Shown: positions 1 to 9,902, counted from the first letter of the stretch. The stretch: 64,000 bases of DNA from Bacillota bacterium (GCA_023418915.1 JAEZYU010000064.1:65353-129352); one strand, 5' to 3'. The notes: generated from the letters alone by a model not told the origin. Numbers and translations: made by a program.

Positions 1-2
1 GG

Positions 3-275
3 CAAGAGAACTTCATTTATAATAATATGAGTGTTCCTTATTTGAACATTTATAATTGCCGAAATATTATCATAGCTTGGACACAAATAGACAGGGAATT
101 GAGAAAAGATTCTAGGTTACATATTGAAATTTTATCTGATATCTATTCTGAATTACTTAGATTTTCGTTTGGATCAGAAATAAATTTGTTCCATAAAATA
201 GTAAAAACTAATTATTTATTTTTCTTTATATCAAGCTTTATTAAGCACTGGTGTTGTAAAAAGCATTTTATTTAA
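3..275 (+). CDS. 3' end of an unrecognised gene cut by the window edge
   Basis: The reading frame is open from base 3 to the stop at 273-275, so this is probably the C-terminal part of a gene starting before the window. The first internal ATG (27) has no convincing ribosome binding site. The tail is rich in aromatic and basic residues with a hydrophobic stretch (LFFFISSF) near the end. It lies 17 bases before the deacetylase gene and reads the same way, so it is likely another polysaccharide-cluster gene, perhaps a glycosyltransferase. No family motif is visible. Confidence 0.4.
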   Translation, partial: QENFIYNNMSVPYLNIYNCRNIIIAWTQIDRELRKDSRLHIEILSDIYSELLRFSFGSEINLFHKIVKTNYLFFFISSFIKHWCCKKHFI

Positions 276-292
276 AGGAAAAGGTGGTTATT

Positions 293-1144
293 ATGGAAGG
301 CTTAATAATAACAGCAGATGATTATGGCATGTCACTAGCTGTAAATCAAGCAATAAATGAAGGAATAGAATGCGGCCTAATCACGTCGACAAATGTCATG
401 GTAGGTATGGATAACAGTCAGGATGCAGCTTTCTTAAGACAGAAATATCCGAATATTTCAGTAGGAATACATTGGACACTCAGTGCGGGTAAACCCGTAT
501 CTAGACCCGAAGATATTCCGTCACTAATAGATTCAAATGGTAAGTTTTATAACTATCAGGATTTTAGAGAAAGATATAGAAGTAATGATATAAAAGAAGA
601 TGAAATAATAATAGAACTAAAAAATCAGTATGAAAGATTTTGTAGTCTTTGTGGTAAACCAGATTATTGGAATACACATCAAAATATCCATGTCGAATTT
701 AAATTGTTTAGACTCTTTGTTAAATGTGCGAAATCATTAGGTATTAATAAAATGAGAAGTCATCAGAGAGTTTATATAAAACCTAAATGTGGGAAAATGA
801 CATTCCCTTTGAAATGGAGATTGCAAGAACCGATAAAATTATTCATTATTCATTATTGGAAAATATTGGCTCATAAAAATGGAATTGCTTCACCTGATGG
901 AATTGTGATATTACTTAATGAGAAAGACAAGGTGGATCTTGATTACATTTTTGGTTCACTAAGTCTTAAAACTATAGAATTTGCTGAGTATGTAATACAC
1001 CCTGCAGTGAAAATAGATAGTGAATATTTTGGAACTATTTCAGATAATAGAATTACAGAATACAAACAGTTTACTTCTAGTAATACAATACGATTAATTA
1101 GAAATAGAAAAATTAATTTAGTCAATTTTAATCAGTTTAAATAA
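293..1144 (+). CDS. YdjC/ChbG-family carbohydrate deacetylase
   Basis: A 283-aa protein of the YdjC/ChbG family, metal-dependent enzymes that remove acetyl groups from N-acetylated sugars. The family's metal-site motifs are visible: TADDYG at the N terminus, GIHWTL near residue 63 and HQNIH near residue 135. A GTG at 284 is also in frame, but AAGGTGG sits five bases before the ATG at 293, which I prefer. The gene opens a same-strand cluster of glycosyltransferases, polymerase and flippase, so a role in deacetylating a polysaccharide repeat unit or precursor is inferred. The exact sugar cannot be read from sequence. Confidence 0.8.
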   Translation: MEGLIITADDYGMSLAVNQAINEGIECGLITSTNVMVGMDNSQDAAFLRQKYPNISVGIHWTLSAGKPVSRPEDIPSLIDSNGKFYNYQDFRERYRSNDIKEDEIIIELKNQYERFCSLCGKPDYWNTHQNIHVEFKLFRLFVKCAKSLGINKMRSHQRVYIKPKCGKMTFPLKWRLQEPIKLFIIHYWKILAHKNGIASPDGIVILLNEKDKVDLDYIFGSLSLKTIEFAEYVIHPAVKIDSEYFGTISDNRITEYKQFTSSNTIRLIRNRKINLVNFNQFK

Positions 1145-1154
1145 GGTGTTTATT

Positions 1155-2321
1155 ATGGATAAGATTATTAAAAGAATATGTTTTATTACACCTAGGTATC
1201 CTACTGAATCAAACCCAGTACATACATTTGTTGATAGTTTAATATGTGAAATAGCAGATCAGGGAATAGAGTGCTATGTGATATCTCCTTACAGTTTAAC
1301 TGATAGATTGATAAGAAAATCAGAATACTTACCCAAATATAGGGAGAGAATAACTAAAAATCATAATATTATAAGGATTTATACACCTAGATACATTTCA
1401 TATTCTACAAGGATGTTCGGCATCAATACTTCCTATATCACATACAAGAACTTCTACAAATCTGCACTTAAAACATATATGAGGCTGGGAATAAACACAG
1501 ACATTATGTATGGGCACTTTATATATCCATCTGGAATATGTGCTGCAGATATTGGCAATAGATTGGGGATTCCATCTCTTTTGGCTTATGGGGAAAGTTC
1601 GAGCGCAAATTATCTGTGCGTTGGAAAAACTAAACTTATTTGTAGTTTGAACAGCTTATCCGGAATTATATCTGTTTCAAGTAAAAATAAGAAAGAACTT
1701 ATTGGACTAGGGATAAAAAATGATATTCCTATAGAGGTATTTCCCAATGCCATTAATAGGACTAAATTCTTCAAGATTGAAAAAAGTATTGCACGAAAAG
1801 AACTGGGTATAAATGATGACAGATATATAATTATGTTCGTTGGGCATTTTATAGAGAGGAAAGGGGTTAGAATTCTATCTAGCGTCATAGATGAGTTAGA
1901 CGATGTGTATTCGTTTTTTATAGGTGATGGGCCTATTGAGCCTATATGCAGAAATATTCTATATAAAGGCAGAGTACCGCATGATAAGGTACACCTATAT
2001 TTGAATGCAGCAGATGTATTTGTTTTACCAACACAAGCCGAAGGTTGCTGTAACGCAATTGTCGAGGCAATTGCGTGTGGATTGCCGATAATTTCATCTA
2101 GCAAATCGTTTAATGATGATATATTAAGTGAAAAGAATTCGATCCGAATAGATGTTAGTGATAAACAAACTCTTTTAGACTCTATAAAATTACTAAAAAA
2201 TGATTTGGAGTTAAGAAACAGCATGTCAAATTCATCGCTTGAAATGTCAGCAGATTTAGATATTGGCGTAAGAGCAAAGAGAATAATTGGCTTCATGAAA
2301 TCAATTATTTCGGAAAAGTAG
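1155..2321 (+). CDS. GT4-family glycosyltransferase
   Basis: A 388-aa GT-B fold glycosyltransferase. The N-terminal half carries an acceptor-side domain (ITPRYPTESNPVHTF). The C-terminal half has the family 4 donor-site features: FVGHFIERKGVRIL, then the block FVLPTQAEGCCNAIVEAIACGLP that includes the E-x7-E signature binding the nucleotide sugar. It would transfer a sugar in the cytoplasm to a lipid-linked polysaccharide precursor. The start at ATG 1155 is chosen over GTG 1146 because AAGGTG lies just upstream. It begins 10 bases after the deacetylase stop, so the two are probably co-transcribed. Donor and acceptor are unknown. Confidence 0.85.
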   Translation: MDKIIKRICFITPRYPTESNPVHTFVDSLICEIADQGIECYVISPYSLTDRLIRKSEYLPKYRERITKNHNIIRIYTPRYISYSTRMFGINTSYITYKNFYKSALKTYMRLGINTDIMYGHFIYPSGICAADIGNRLGIPSLLAYGESSSANYLCVGKTKLICSLNSLSGIISVSSKNKKELIGLGIKNDIPIEVFPNAINRTKFFKIEKSIARKELGINDDRYIIMFVGHFIERKGVRILSSVIDELDDVYSFFIGDGPIEPICRNILYKGRVPHDKVHLYLNAADVFVLPTQAEGCCNAIVEAIACGLPIISSSKSFNDDILSEKNSIRIDVSDKQTLLDSIKLLKNDLELRNSMSNSSLEMSADLDIGVRAKRIIGFMKSIISEK

Positions 2322-2328
2322 GTATTCT

Positions 2329-3546
2329 ATGTTATTAAAAGCAAGTAAAGTATTCTATTTCCTTTTGTTATTCTATTACGGTTGGTTTCAGTATGTCTTT
2401 TTTCAATTGCCCAATATGCTGATGATTTTGGGTATGGCTATAATAGGATTTATCATACTGGACGCTTTACAATCTAATGTGAGTATTATCAGAAGCATAA
2501 CTCCAGAATTATTGTACTGGATTATCTTTGCATTTACTTCACTGATTTTTGGCATGTTTGTTGCAGTCAATACAGATTTGCTTATTAGCCAGCTATCGAC
2601 GTTTATGCAATATATTTTACTTATATTAAGTATTGTATATATTTCTGGAAGAGATAAAAAACTTGATTTTTTCGTCAGTACTTATATTGCATACGCATTG
2701 TTGGCAGCAGTAACTGCGTTGTTTCGAGGACATAATTATGGTCAAGGTAGAATCAGCTTAGGTGCAATTAATAATCCCAACGCTTTAGGTATTTCAATGG
2801 CAATAGGAGTGTGTTGCATTCTTTATAGACTGAACTTCCAAAAGTTGACATATTCTGTTTTAAGTTTTAGCGCTATAATGCTACTTATTTACACTTCGTT
2901 TTTAACCGGATCAAGAAAAGCTCTCTTAAGTATAGTCATAATTGTTGTTTTATGGTTTGTTTTTATAGCAAATAAAGAAATCCGGGCTCTTAATTCTAGT
3001 GCAAAGATAAAGGGCTTATTCCTTTTAGTACTACTATTTCTTGGCTTTTATTCTCTGCTATATCCTGTGTTTACAAATTCTTTGATTTTTTTGCGACTCA
3101 GGGATTTGTTTGATTCTGGTAGTACAGCTAGAATTGGAATGTATAACGAAGCATTACGTTTTTTTGATAGGAGTCCTATAGTTGGTATAGGTTTTAATAA
3201 TTACAGAGTCTTATCTATATATAAAACATATTCGCATTCTACATATGCTGAAGTATTGGCATGTACGGGGATTATAGGATCTTTTCTTTATCTTTGTCCG
3301 TACATACTAATTTTTGTAAAATATGTAAAACTATTTTTTAGTAAAACTATAGATCATACTTTACTTAAAAAACTAAGGATAATATTCTTACTATTTTCTG
3401 CATTGATTTTTTTAGGTGTAGGAGTAATACATTTCTATGAAATGACATCTAGTATTGCTTTCGGGTATATAATTGCTTTTTACAAATGTAATATTGATTC
3501 CTTTTCCTATAGTAGAGAAACAAAAAGCAATAGTATTACCTTGTAA
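2329..3546 (+). CDS. Wzy-like polysaccharide polymerase (O-antigen ligase fold)
   Basis: A 405-aa, very hydrophobic protein with about ten predicted membrane helices and a larger extracytoplasmic loop near residues 255-320 (SGSTARIGMYNEALRFF...GIGFNNYR). This is the layout of Wzy polymerases and O-antigen ligases. The segment TGSRKALLS at about residues 193-201, between helices, is typical of the family. It would join flipped repeat units outside the membrane in a Wzx/Wzy pathway, consistent with the MurJ-type flippase four genes later and the Wzz/BY-kinase pair downstream. It starts 7 bases after the previous stop. A second polymerase-like gene lies at 18367. Confidence 0.75.
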   Translation: MLLKASKVFYFLLLFYYGWFQYVFFQLPNMLMILGMAIIGFIILDALQSNVSIIRSITPELLYWIIFAFTSLIFGMFVAVNTDLLISQLSTFMQYILLILSIVYISGRDKKLDFFVSTYIAYALLAAVTALFRGHNYGQGRISLGAINNPNALGISMAIGVCCILYRLNFQKLTYSVLSFSAIMLLIYTSFLTGSRKALLSIVIIVVLWFVFIANKEIRALNSSAKIKGLFLLVLLFLGFYSLLYPVFTNSLIFLRLRDLFDSGSTARIGMYNEALRFFDRSPIVGIGFNNYRVLSIYKTYSHSTYAEVLACTGIIGSFLYLCPYILIFVKYVKLFFSKTIDHTLLKKLRIIFLLFSALIFLGVGVIHFYEMTSSIAFGYIIAFYKCNIDSFSYSRETKSNSITL

Positions 3547-3569
3547 TGTAATAGAAGAGGAGTATTAAA

Positions 3570-4475
3570 TTGAACATATTATCAACATTTAACAGATATA
3601 TAAAAAAACCAAAGAAAATTGTTCGCATTTTAGGTAGATATGGTTTTTTCAACTGGATGCCTGATAGGCCATATTTAAAATTAGTGTATTGGTGTGAAAC
3701 AGGAAAGAAACTGAATTTAGACAATCCTAGTACGTATAACGAGAAAATACAATGGATGAAGCTTTATGACCGTAATCCAAAAAATAAAACTTTTGTTGAT
3801 AAATATGCTGTGCGGCAATATATTTCACAAACTATCGGAGACCAATATCTAATTCCTTTACTTGGAGTTTACAATAGTGTTGAAGAGATACCATGGAATG
3901 ATTTACCGAATCAGTTCGTACTAAAGTGCACTCATGGCTCAAATTCCAATATCATTTGTTCAGACAAAGGTAGTCTTGAAATAAATGAAGCAAAGAGAAA
4001 ATTATTTCGATGGATGAAAATGAATTGGTATTGGTTTGGGCGTGAATGGGTGTACAAAGATTTAACACCAAAGATTATTTGTGAAGAGTATATGGTAGAT
4101 GAATCAGGGGTTGAATTAAAAGATTACAAAATTTTTTGTTTCAATGGCGAACCGAAATTAATACAGGTTGATTTTAGCCGATTTACAAATCACAAAAGGA
4201 ATTTATACACTATAGATTGGGAATATATTGATGCAAGAATAAAATATTCTAACGATCCAAATTTCAAAATCCAAAAGCCTGATAATCTAAATGAAATGCT
4301 AGATATTGCTCGGTTGCTTTCGAAAGGAATTAGGCATGTGAGAGTGGATTTTTATAGTATTAACAGGAAAATATATTTTGGGGAAATGACATTTTATCAT
4401 GGCTCAGGTTTTGAGAAATTTCAACCTGATAGCCTAGAAAAAGAAATGGGAGAATGGTTTGAAAGTCGAGGTTAG
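3570..4475 (+). CDS. TupA-like ATP-grasp protein
   Basis: A 301-aa protein resembling the TupA-like ATP-grasp family found in capsule and teichuronopeptide clusters. Recognisable blocks are YNEKIQWMKLYDRNP near residue 50, VDKYAVRQYI, FVLKCTHGSN near residue 115 and a C-terminal half with RVDFYSINRKIYFGEMTFYHG. ATP-grasp enzymes ligate a carboxylate to an amine, so this one may attach an amino acid or similar group to the glycan; that is inference. Translation starts at TTG 3570 after AGAGGAG; no ATG lies nearby in frame. It sits between the polymerase and a second glycosyltransferase. Confidence 0.75.
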   Translation: MNILSTFNRYIKKPKKIVRILGRYGFFNWMPDRPYLKLVYWCETGKKLNLDNPSTYNEKIQWMKLYDRNPKNKTFVDKYAVRQYISQTIGDQYLIPLLGVYNSVEEIPWNDLPNQFVLKCTHGSNSNIICSDKGSLEINEAKRKLFRWMKMNWYWFGREWVYKDLTPKIICEEYMVDESGVELKDYKIFCFNGEPKLIQVDFSRFTNHKRNLYTIDWEYIDARIKYSNDPNFKIQKPDNLNEMLDIARLLSKGIRHVRVDFYSINRKIYFGEMTFYHGSGFEKFQPDSLEKEMGEWFESRG

Positions 4476-4478
4476 TAT

Positions 4479-5678
4479 ATGAATTTAGCCATACCAATTA
4501 CTGGGCTGCCTGTTCCTGCGGTCAAAGGGGGAGCTATTCAAACAGGAATACAACATATAATTGATCAAAATGAAAAATATGGATTATTGAGGATTACTGT
4601 AATAAGTATTTTTAACAAAGAAGCTCTTGAAGCATCCAAAAACTATAAAAATACAGAATTTGTTTTTATACATTCAAATTCATTATTGAGAAAAATAGTA
4701 AGTTATGCTAATTCTATTTTTTATAAGTTTAAACTAGATCTAAGGTTGATGAAAGAAGCGCATTTTCTAAGGAAAGTAGTACAAATAATTAACACCCACA
4801 ATTTTGACTTTATCTTACTAAAAAATAACGTACAATATGTTTTACCTCTCGCAAAAAGAACGAGAACACATATTTGTTTACAATTACATAATGACCACCT
4901 GAACAGTTCAGTTTTTAAAGCAATCGATATCTGTAACGTAACAAGAAAAATACTAGTAAATAGTGCATATATTAAGAGTAGAGTTTTATCAATACAGGGT
5001 GTACAGCCTGATAAAATATATGTTAATAAGAATTGCACTGATATTGAAATCTTTAACAAGGAATTATATAAAAATGATGTTGACACTTATAAAAAGAAGT
5101 TAGGAATTAAAAATAATGAAATAGTGATTATTTATTGTGGTAGAATTATCCCAGCAAAAGGTGTTAAGGAACTTATAGCTGCAGTAAAGTTACTAAATGC
5201 GAATATTAACTATAAACTTATTATAGTTGGTTCTAGTTGGTTTGGTAAATCCACAAAAAGCAAATACATTCTAGAGCTAGAAGAACTATCAAAAGAGATA
5301 GAAGATAAGATCATATTTACAGGCTATATATCATATAGAGATGTGCCAAAATATCATGCAATTTCTGACATTGCAGTAGTACCTTCTATATGGGAAGAAC
5401 CTGCAGGGAGAGTTGTTATAGAATTCCAATCATCTGGATTACCATTAATCGTATCAGATTCAGGGGGTATTTCTGATTATATAAGTTACGAGAGTGCTAT
5501 GGTCGTCAGTAGAGATGGAAATTTTTCTACAAAATTGGCAAAAGCTTTGGAAGTATTGACTAAGAATACTGACTTAAGGAAAAGGATGGGTAATTACGGA
5601 AAAGAATTTGCTAAGAATTTTAGTCCCAATAAGTATTATTTTGATCTTATAAATATTTTAACGAATGATAACGAATAG
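4479..5678 (+). CDS. GT4-family glycosyltransferase
   Basis: A 399-aa glycosyltransferase with a GT-B fold. The N terminus reads ITGLPVPAVKGGAIQTGI, a glycine-rich acceptor-side loop. The donor half contains IIYCGRIIPAKGVKELI and VVPSIWEEPAGRVVIEFQSSGLP, with the paired glutamates of family 4. It starts three bases after the ATP-grasp gene, so they are translated from one message. It likely adds a sugar to the same lipid-linked repeat as the enzyme at 1155. The specificity cannot be told. Confidence 0.85.
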   Translation: MNLAIPITGLPVPAVKGGAIQTGIQHIIDQNEKYGLLRITVISIFNKEALEASKNYKNTEFVFIHSNSLLRKIVSYANSIFYKFKLDLRLMKEAHFLRKVVQIINTHNFDFILLKNNVQYVLPLAKRTRTHICLQLHNDHLNSSVFKAIDICNVTRKILVNSAYIKSRVLSIQGVQPDKIYVNKNCTDIEIFNKELYKNDVDTYKKKLGIKNNEIVIIYCGRIIPAKGVKELIAAVKLLNANINYKLIIVGSSWFGKSTKSKYILELEELSKEIEDKIIFTGYISYRDVPKYHAISDIAVVPSIWEEPAGRVVIEFQSSGLPLIVSDSGGISDYISYESAMVVSRDGNFSTKLAKALEVLTKNTDLRKRMGNYGKEFAKNFSPNKYYFDLINILTNDNE

Positions 5679-5702
5679 ACTGTATCTTTATGGAGGATTG
5701 GT

Positions 5703-7277
5703 TTGGCGATAGCAAAAAAAGCATTTAAATCAGTAGTAATAATTATCATATTTACCTTAGGAAGTAAAATATTAGGCCTTTTCAGAGAAGTCCTTATTGC
5801 AGCAAAATTTGGATCAGGTTTTGAGACAGACACGTTCTTCATGGCCTTAACATATATATCTTTATTAACTATATTTATAACGCAATCTATAAATACAACG
5901 CTAATTCCAATTCTTTCAGAAATAGAAGCTAGAGAGGGAAAAGAAGGAAAAATAAAATTTACTAATAACGTACTAAACCTTATTATCATTTTATCAATTA
6001 TTTTTATTCTATTAGGAATGATTCTGTCTCCCTTATTAATAAAAATATTAGCTAGCGGCTTTGAAGAGGCTCAAAGTAATCTGTTGTTACAGTTAATAAA
6101 AATAGGTCTGCCAATTATCATATTCTCATCGGTGATTGGTGTTTATAGAGGCTTTTTACAAAGTGAAAATTTATTTATTGAATCAGCTGCTGCAGATTTA
6201 CCTTATAATATTGTCAACATTTTTTATTTACTATTGTTTTCCAGAATATTTGGCATAGAGGGTCTAATGTTTGCAAGTATTGTAGCTGTCAGTTCACAAC
6301 TCTTATTACAAATACGAGGACTTCAAAAGTCTGGGTATAGATTCAGTATAATACTGGATATTAAGAATGAGTATATAAAAAAAATAGTTTATTTACTGCC
6401 ACCTATACTTTTTAGTGTTTCTATCAACGACATAAACAAAGTCATAGATAAAGCACTAGCATCTACATTAAAAGATGGTAGTATTTCTGCATTGAACTAC
6501 GGCAGTACTATAAAAAATCTGATACTAAATATTTTTATATCTGCAATTATAACAGTTGTTTTTCCAATTCTCTCAAAAGATGCAAATAACAAAGACAATT
6601 ATAAAAAGTTTAAAAAGCACATAGAATTTGGAATTAATATTATTTTTATTATTGTAATTCCTTCTACTGTAGGGATAATCATATTGGCTAAACCTATAAT
6701 ACAGACAGTATTTGAACGAGGAGCTTTTGATTCAATAGCAACTATAATGTCAGCTTCTGCACTTACTTTTTACTCTCTAGGATTGATTGGGATGGCTGTT
6801 AGGTTATTTTTAGTTAAAGTGTTTTTTGCATTGCAAGATACAAAGACTCCTTTAATAAACAGTGTGATTATTGTTATAATGAATATTGGTTTAAATTTTT
6901 CATTAATTAGAATTCTTGATATAAGAGGTTTAGCTCTAGCAACTTCATTATCTGTTACTCTGCCAATAATCTTCCTATTACACAAATTACAATTCAAAAT
7001 AGGATCACTTAACATAAAGAATAATTTGATTTGTGGTGCGAAGTGTCTATTATCTTCATTTATAATGGGATTGGTTGTTTTTGTACTATACAATAATTTG
7101 AGTAAAGTCATAGGAATAAACAGTATGGCAGATATTGTTATCTTAGCAATTTCAATTTGTATTGGTATTTTATTATATTCTTTGCTTATATACTTTATGA
7201 AGGTGAGAGAATTTAACTGGGCAATAAAAACACTTAAGAATAAAATTTGGAATAAACAAATGTTTACTAATATGTAA
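5703..7277 (+). CDS. MurJ/MviN-family lipid-linked oligosaccharide flippase
   Basis: A 524-aa integral membrane protein with about 14 helices of the MOP superfamily, MurJ/MviN type. Typical blocks are TLGSKILGLFREVLIAAKFG near the N terminus, ALNYGSTIKNL in the middle and FERGAFDS followed by GLIGMAVRLFLVKVFFALQDTKTP. Family members flip lipid II; copies inside polysaccharide loci are thought to flip lipid-linked repeat units, and no other Wzx candidate is present here. Start at TTG 5703 follows TGGAGGATTGGT. It is the last gene of the A+T-rich cassette. Confidence 0.85.
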   Translation: MAIAKKAFKSVVIIIIFTLGSKILGLFREVLIAAKFGSGFETDTFFMALTYISLLTIFITQSINTTLIPILSEIEAREGKEGKIKFTNNVLNLIIILSIIFILLGMILSPLLIKILASGFEEAQSNLLLQLIKIGLPIIIFSSVIGVYRGFLQSENLFIESAAADLPYNIVNIFYLLLFSRIFGIEGLMFASIVAVSSQLLLQIRGLQKSGYRFSIILDIKNEYIKKIVYLLPPILFSVSINDINKVIDKALASTLKDGSISALNYGSTIKNLILNIFISAIITVVFPILSKDANNKDNYKKFKKHIEFGINIIFIIVIPSTVGIIILAKPIIQTVFERGAFDSIATIMSASALTFYSLGLIGMAVRLFLVKVFFALQDTKTPLINSVIIVIMNIGLNFSLIRILDIRGLALATSLSVTLPIIFLLHKLQFKIGSLNIKNNLICGAKCLLSSFIMGLVVFVLYNNLSKVIGINSMADIVILAISICIGILLYSLLIYFMKVREFNWAIKTLKNKIWNKQMFTNM

Positions 7278-7428
7278 GCTTTATTTTATAATGATTATTC
7301 ATAATACTATATCCCCACTGCAAAATAGGCAATTTAGTATGTGGAGATGGATTAGACAAATTAAAATGAAATACAGAGAAAATTTAAGACGTATGAAGAA
7401 AATGAAAGTGTATTAAGGAGGGAAAATC
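7278..7428 (+). other. Intergenic boundary between A+T-rich cassette and UDP-sugar genes
   Basis: No convincing gene. It holds a 25-codon frame (7339-7416, very basic, no ribosome binding site), which may be a remnant of a deleted gene. The base composition changes here: genes to the left are clearly richer in A+T than those to the right. A strong AAGGAGGG ribosome binding site at its right edge serves the next gene. Confidence 0.4.
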
Positions 7429-8793
7429 ATGTTCAAACTTGCTGTAGCTGGTACAGGTTATGTTGGCTTGGTGGCAGGGGTATGTTTTGCTGAGGTTGGC
7501 CATCATGTCACCTGTGTCGATATCGATGAAGATAAAATATATAGAATGAAGCAAGGCTTTTCACCTATATATGAAGCAGATCTCGAAGAGCTTATGCGTA
7601 AAAATTATACTGCTGGTAGGATTGAATATACTACTGATTACAAAGCTACTTACAAAGATGCAGATGCAATTTTCATCGGTGTCGGTACACCTGAAAGGCT
7701 AGATGGGTCAGCCGACCTGTCTTATATCGCTACTGTGGCACGACAGATAGCTGAAACAATTGAGAAGGATTGTCTTGTTGTCGTCAAGTCTACCGTACCT
7801 GTCGGCACCAATGATAAAGTTGAACAGTTTATAAGAGACTTTTTAGTCAATGATGTAAAAATCGAGATTGCATCAAATCCTGAATTTCTAGCTCAGGGTT
7901 CTGCTGTTCATGATACTTTGCATGCTGCCAGGATCATTATCGGAACCGAGAGCAAATGGGCTGAAGAAATACTCAAGAAGATATATGAGCCTTTTAATCT
8001 TCCGATTGTTTCGGTCAGCAGACGTTCTGCTGAAATGATCAAGTATGCATCAAATGATTTTCTTGCTTTGAAGATATCATATATGAATGATATTGCTAAT
8101 CTTTGTGAACTTGTAGGTGCTGATATCCAGGACGTAGCCAAAGGGATGGCTTATGACGAACGAATCGGGAAAAAATTCTTAAATGCGGGTGTAGGGTTTG
8201 GTGGATCTTGCTTCCCTAAAGATACAAAGGCTCTGGAATATCTGGCAAGGCAGCATGGATATGAACTTCGCACAGTAAAAGCAGCTATCGATGTGAATAG
8301 GGATCAAAAGACCATATTGTTAAAAAAAGCATGCAGAAGGCTCATAACCTTTAGTGGTCTTAAGGTTGCTTTCCTCGGGCTTACTTTTAAGCCTGGTACC
8401 GATGATCTGAGAGAAGCTCCTTCACTTGAAAATATTCCGCTGCTTCTTGAGCAGGGTGCAGATGTATATGCATTCGATCCGGTTGGAACAGAAAACTTCA
8501 AAAGGAAATATCCCTCAGGTAAAAATGGTAATGGAACTGTTATATACGTAGAAAGTCCGGAAAATGCCCTTAAGGAGGCTAATGTCTGTTTTATCTTAAC
8601 CGAATGGGATGAAATCAAATCAATAAAGCCGACCAAGTATAAGGAATTGATGAGAACTCCTCTTGTATATGACGGCAGAAATATTTACCATTTTGAGGAT
8701 ATGAAAAATGCAGGTGTTGAGTACTACTCTATCGGACGGCCTGATTACAGTAGGGGAGAGTTTTTTACTGAAGCAGCTGCCGCTAAATGCTGA
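7429..8793 (+). CDS. ugd: UDP-glucose 6-dehydrogenase
   Basis: A 454-aa cytoplasmic enzyme that oxidises UDP-glucose to UDP-glucuronate using two NAD. The Rossmann motif GTGYVG is at residues 9-14. The active-site block GVGFGGSCFPKD with the catalytic cysteine lies near residue 260, and the C-terminal UDP-binding domain contains FLGLTFKPGTDDLREAPS. Length is normal for the TuaD/Ugd group. It is followed 21 bases later by a UDP-glucuronate epimerase-like gene, so together they supply uronic acids for the polysaccharide. Confidence 0.95.
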   Translation: MFKLAVAGTGYVGLVAGVCFAEVGHHVTCVDIDEDKIYRMKQGFSPIYEADLEELMRKNYTAGRIEYTTDYKATYKDADAIFIGVGTPERLDGSADLSYIATVARQIAETIEKDCLVVVKSTVPVGTNDKVEQFIRDFLVNDVKIEIASNPEFLAQGSAVHDTLHAARIIIGTESKWAEEILKKIYEPFNLPIVSVSRRSAEMIKYASNDFLALKISYMNDIANLCELVGADIQDVAKGMAYDERIGKKFLNAGVGFGGSCFPKDTKALEYLARQHGYELRTVKAAIDVNRDQKTILLKKACRRLITFSGLKVAFLGLTFKPGTDDLREAPSLENIPLLLEQGADVYAFDPVGTENFKRKYPSGKNGNGTVIYVESPENALKEANVCFILTEWDEIKSIKPTKYKELMRTPLVYDGRNIYHFEDMKNAGVEYYSIGRPDYSRGEFFTEAAAAKC

Positions 8794-8814
8794 AAACGTT
8801 TATAGGAGAGATAA

Positions 8815-9849
8815 ATGGATCATAGATATCTGCTTACAAACAGAAAGGTATTAGTAACAGGTTCAGCGGGTTTTATTGGCTGTTTTTTAGCCAAAAAGCT
8901 GCTTGAACTTGGATGTAATATTACAGGTATAGATAATCTCAATAATTATTATGATGTTGGTCTTAAGCATGCTCGGCTTAAGCTTCTAGAATCCTATAAA
9001 CAATTCCGGTCTATAGAAGCAGATATTTCTGATAAGGATCGGTTAGTTGAGATTTTTGAAGAATATAAGCCTGATATAGTTGTTAATCTTGCAGCTCAGG
9101 CCGGGGTCAGGTATTCGTTTGATAATCCGGATGCCTATATAAGGAGCAATATAATCGGCTTTTTTAATATTCTTGAAGCCTGCCGTCGATTCAAAGTTGC
9201 GCACCTTGTCTATGCCTCATCCAGTTCTGTATATGGCAATAATCAAAAGGTTCCGTTTGAAGAATCCGATTTTGTCGATAATCCTGTATCTCTATATGCG
9301 GCAAGCAAGAAATCAAATGAGCTAATGGCATATACATATAGCCATCTCTTCGATATACCGGCAACAGGGTTGAGGTTTTTTACTGTATATGGACCAATGG
9401 GCAGGCCTGATATGGCATACTATAGTTTTACAAACAGCTATTTTAAGGGTGAACCGATTAGAATATTTAATAATGGTGATTTTGAGAATGACCTTTACAG
9501 AGATTTCACCTACATTGATGATATAGTGGAAGGGATTATCAGGGTCATGGTAAAACCTCCAGTCAAGTCCGGTAATATAGCAGCTCACAAAATTTATAAC
9601 TTAGGTAATAATTGTCCTGTTAGGCTGAAGCTGTTTGTGGACACTTTAGAAGAAGCACTAAGTAAAGTACTCGGCAGAAAAATTATTTTTAATAAGGTAT
9701 ATGAACCATTTAAGCCTGGAGATGTTAAGGCGACATATGCATCTATCGATTTACTGCAATGTGACATAGGATTTAGACCTTCGACTCCACTTGTGGAAGG
9801 ACTGCAAAAGTTTGCTGAATGGTATGTGGAGTATTATAGGGTGAGATAA
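8815..9849 (+). CDS. UDP-glucuronate 4-epimerase-like NAD-dependent epimerase
   Basis: A 344-aa extended short-chain dehydrogenase. It shows the NAD motif TGSAGFIG at about residues 16-23, the substrate-side NYYDVGLKHARL, the SSSSVYG strand and the catalytic YAASK. The block RFFTVYGPMGRPDMAYYSFT is characteristic of UDP-glucuronate 4-epimerases (CapI/LspL type). With the upstream dehydrogenase it would convert UDP-glucuronate to UDP-galacturonate. The distinction from other UDP-hexuronate epimerases is by sequence resemblance only. Confidence 0.88.
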   Translation: MDHRYLLTNRKVLVTGSAGFIGCFLAKKLLELGCNITGIDNLNNYYDVGLKHARLKLLESYKQFRSIEADISDKDRLVEIFEEYKPDIVVNLAAQAGVRYSFDNPDAYIRSNIIGFFNILEACRRFKVAHLVYASSSSVYGNNQKVPFEESDFVDNPVSLYAASKKSNELMAYTYSHLFDIPATGLRFFTVYGPMGRPDMAYYSFTNSYFKGEPIRIFNNGDFENDLYRDFTYIDDIVEGIIRVMVKPPVKSGNIAAHKIYNLGNNCPVRLKLFVDTLEEALSKVLGRKIIFNKVYEPFKPGDVKATYASIDLLQCDIGFRPSTPLVEGLQKFAEWYVEYYRVR

Positions 9850-9902
9850 AGTATATATACTGATAAGCTTATAAATTATGAAATGAAGACAATGAGGTAC
9901 TG

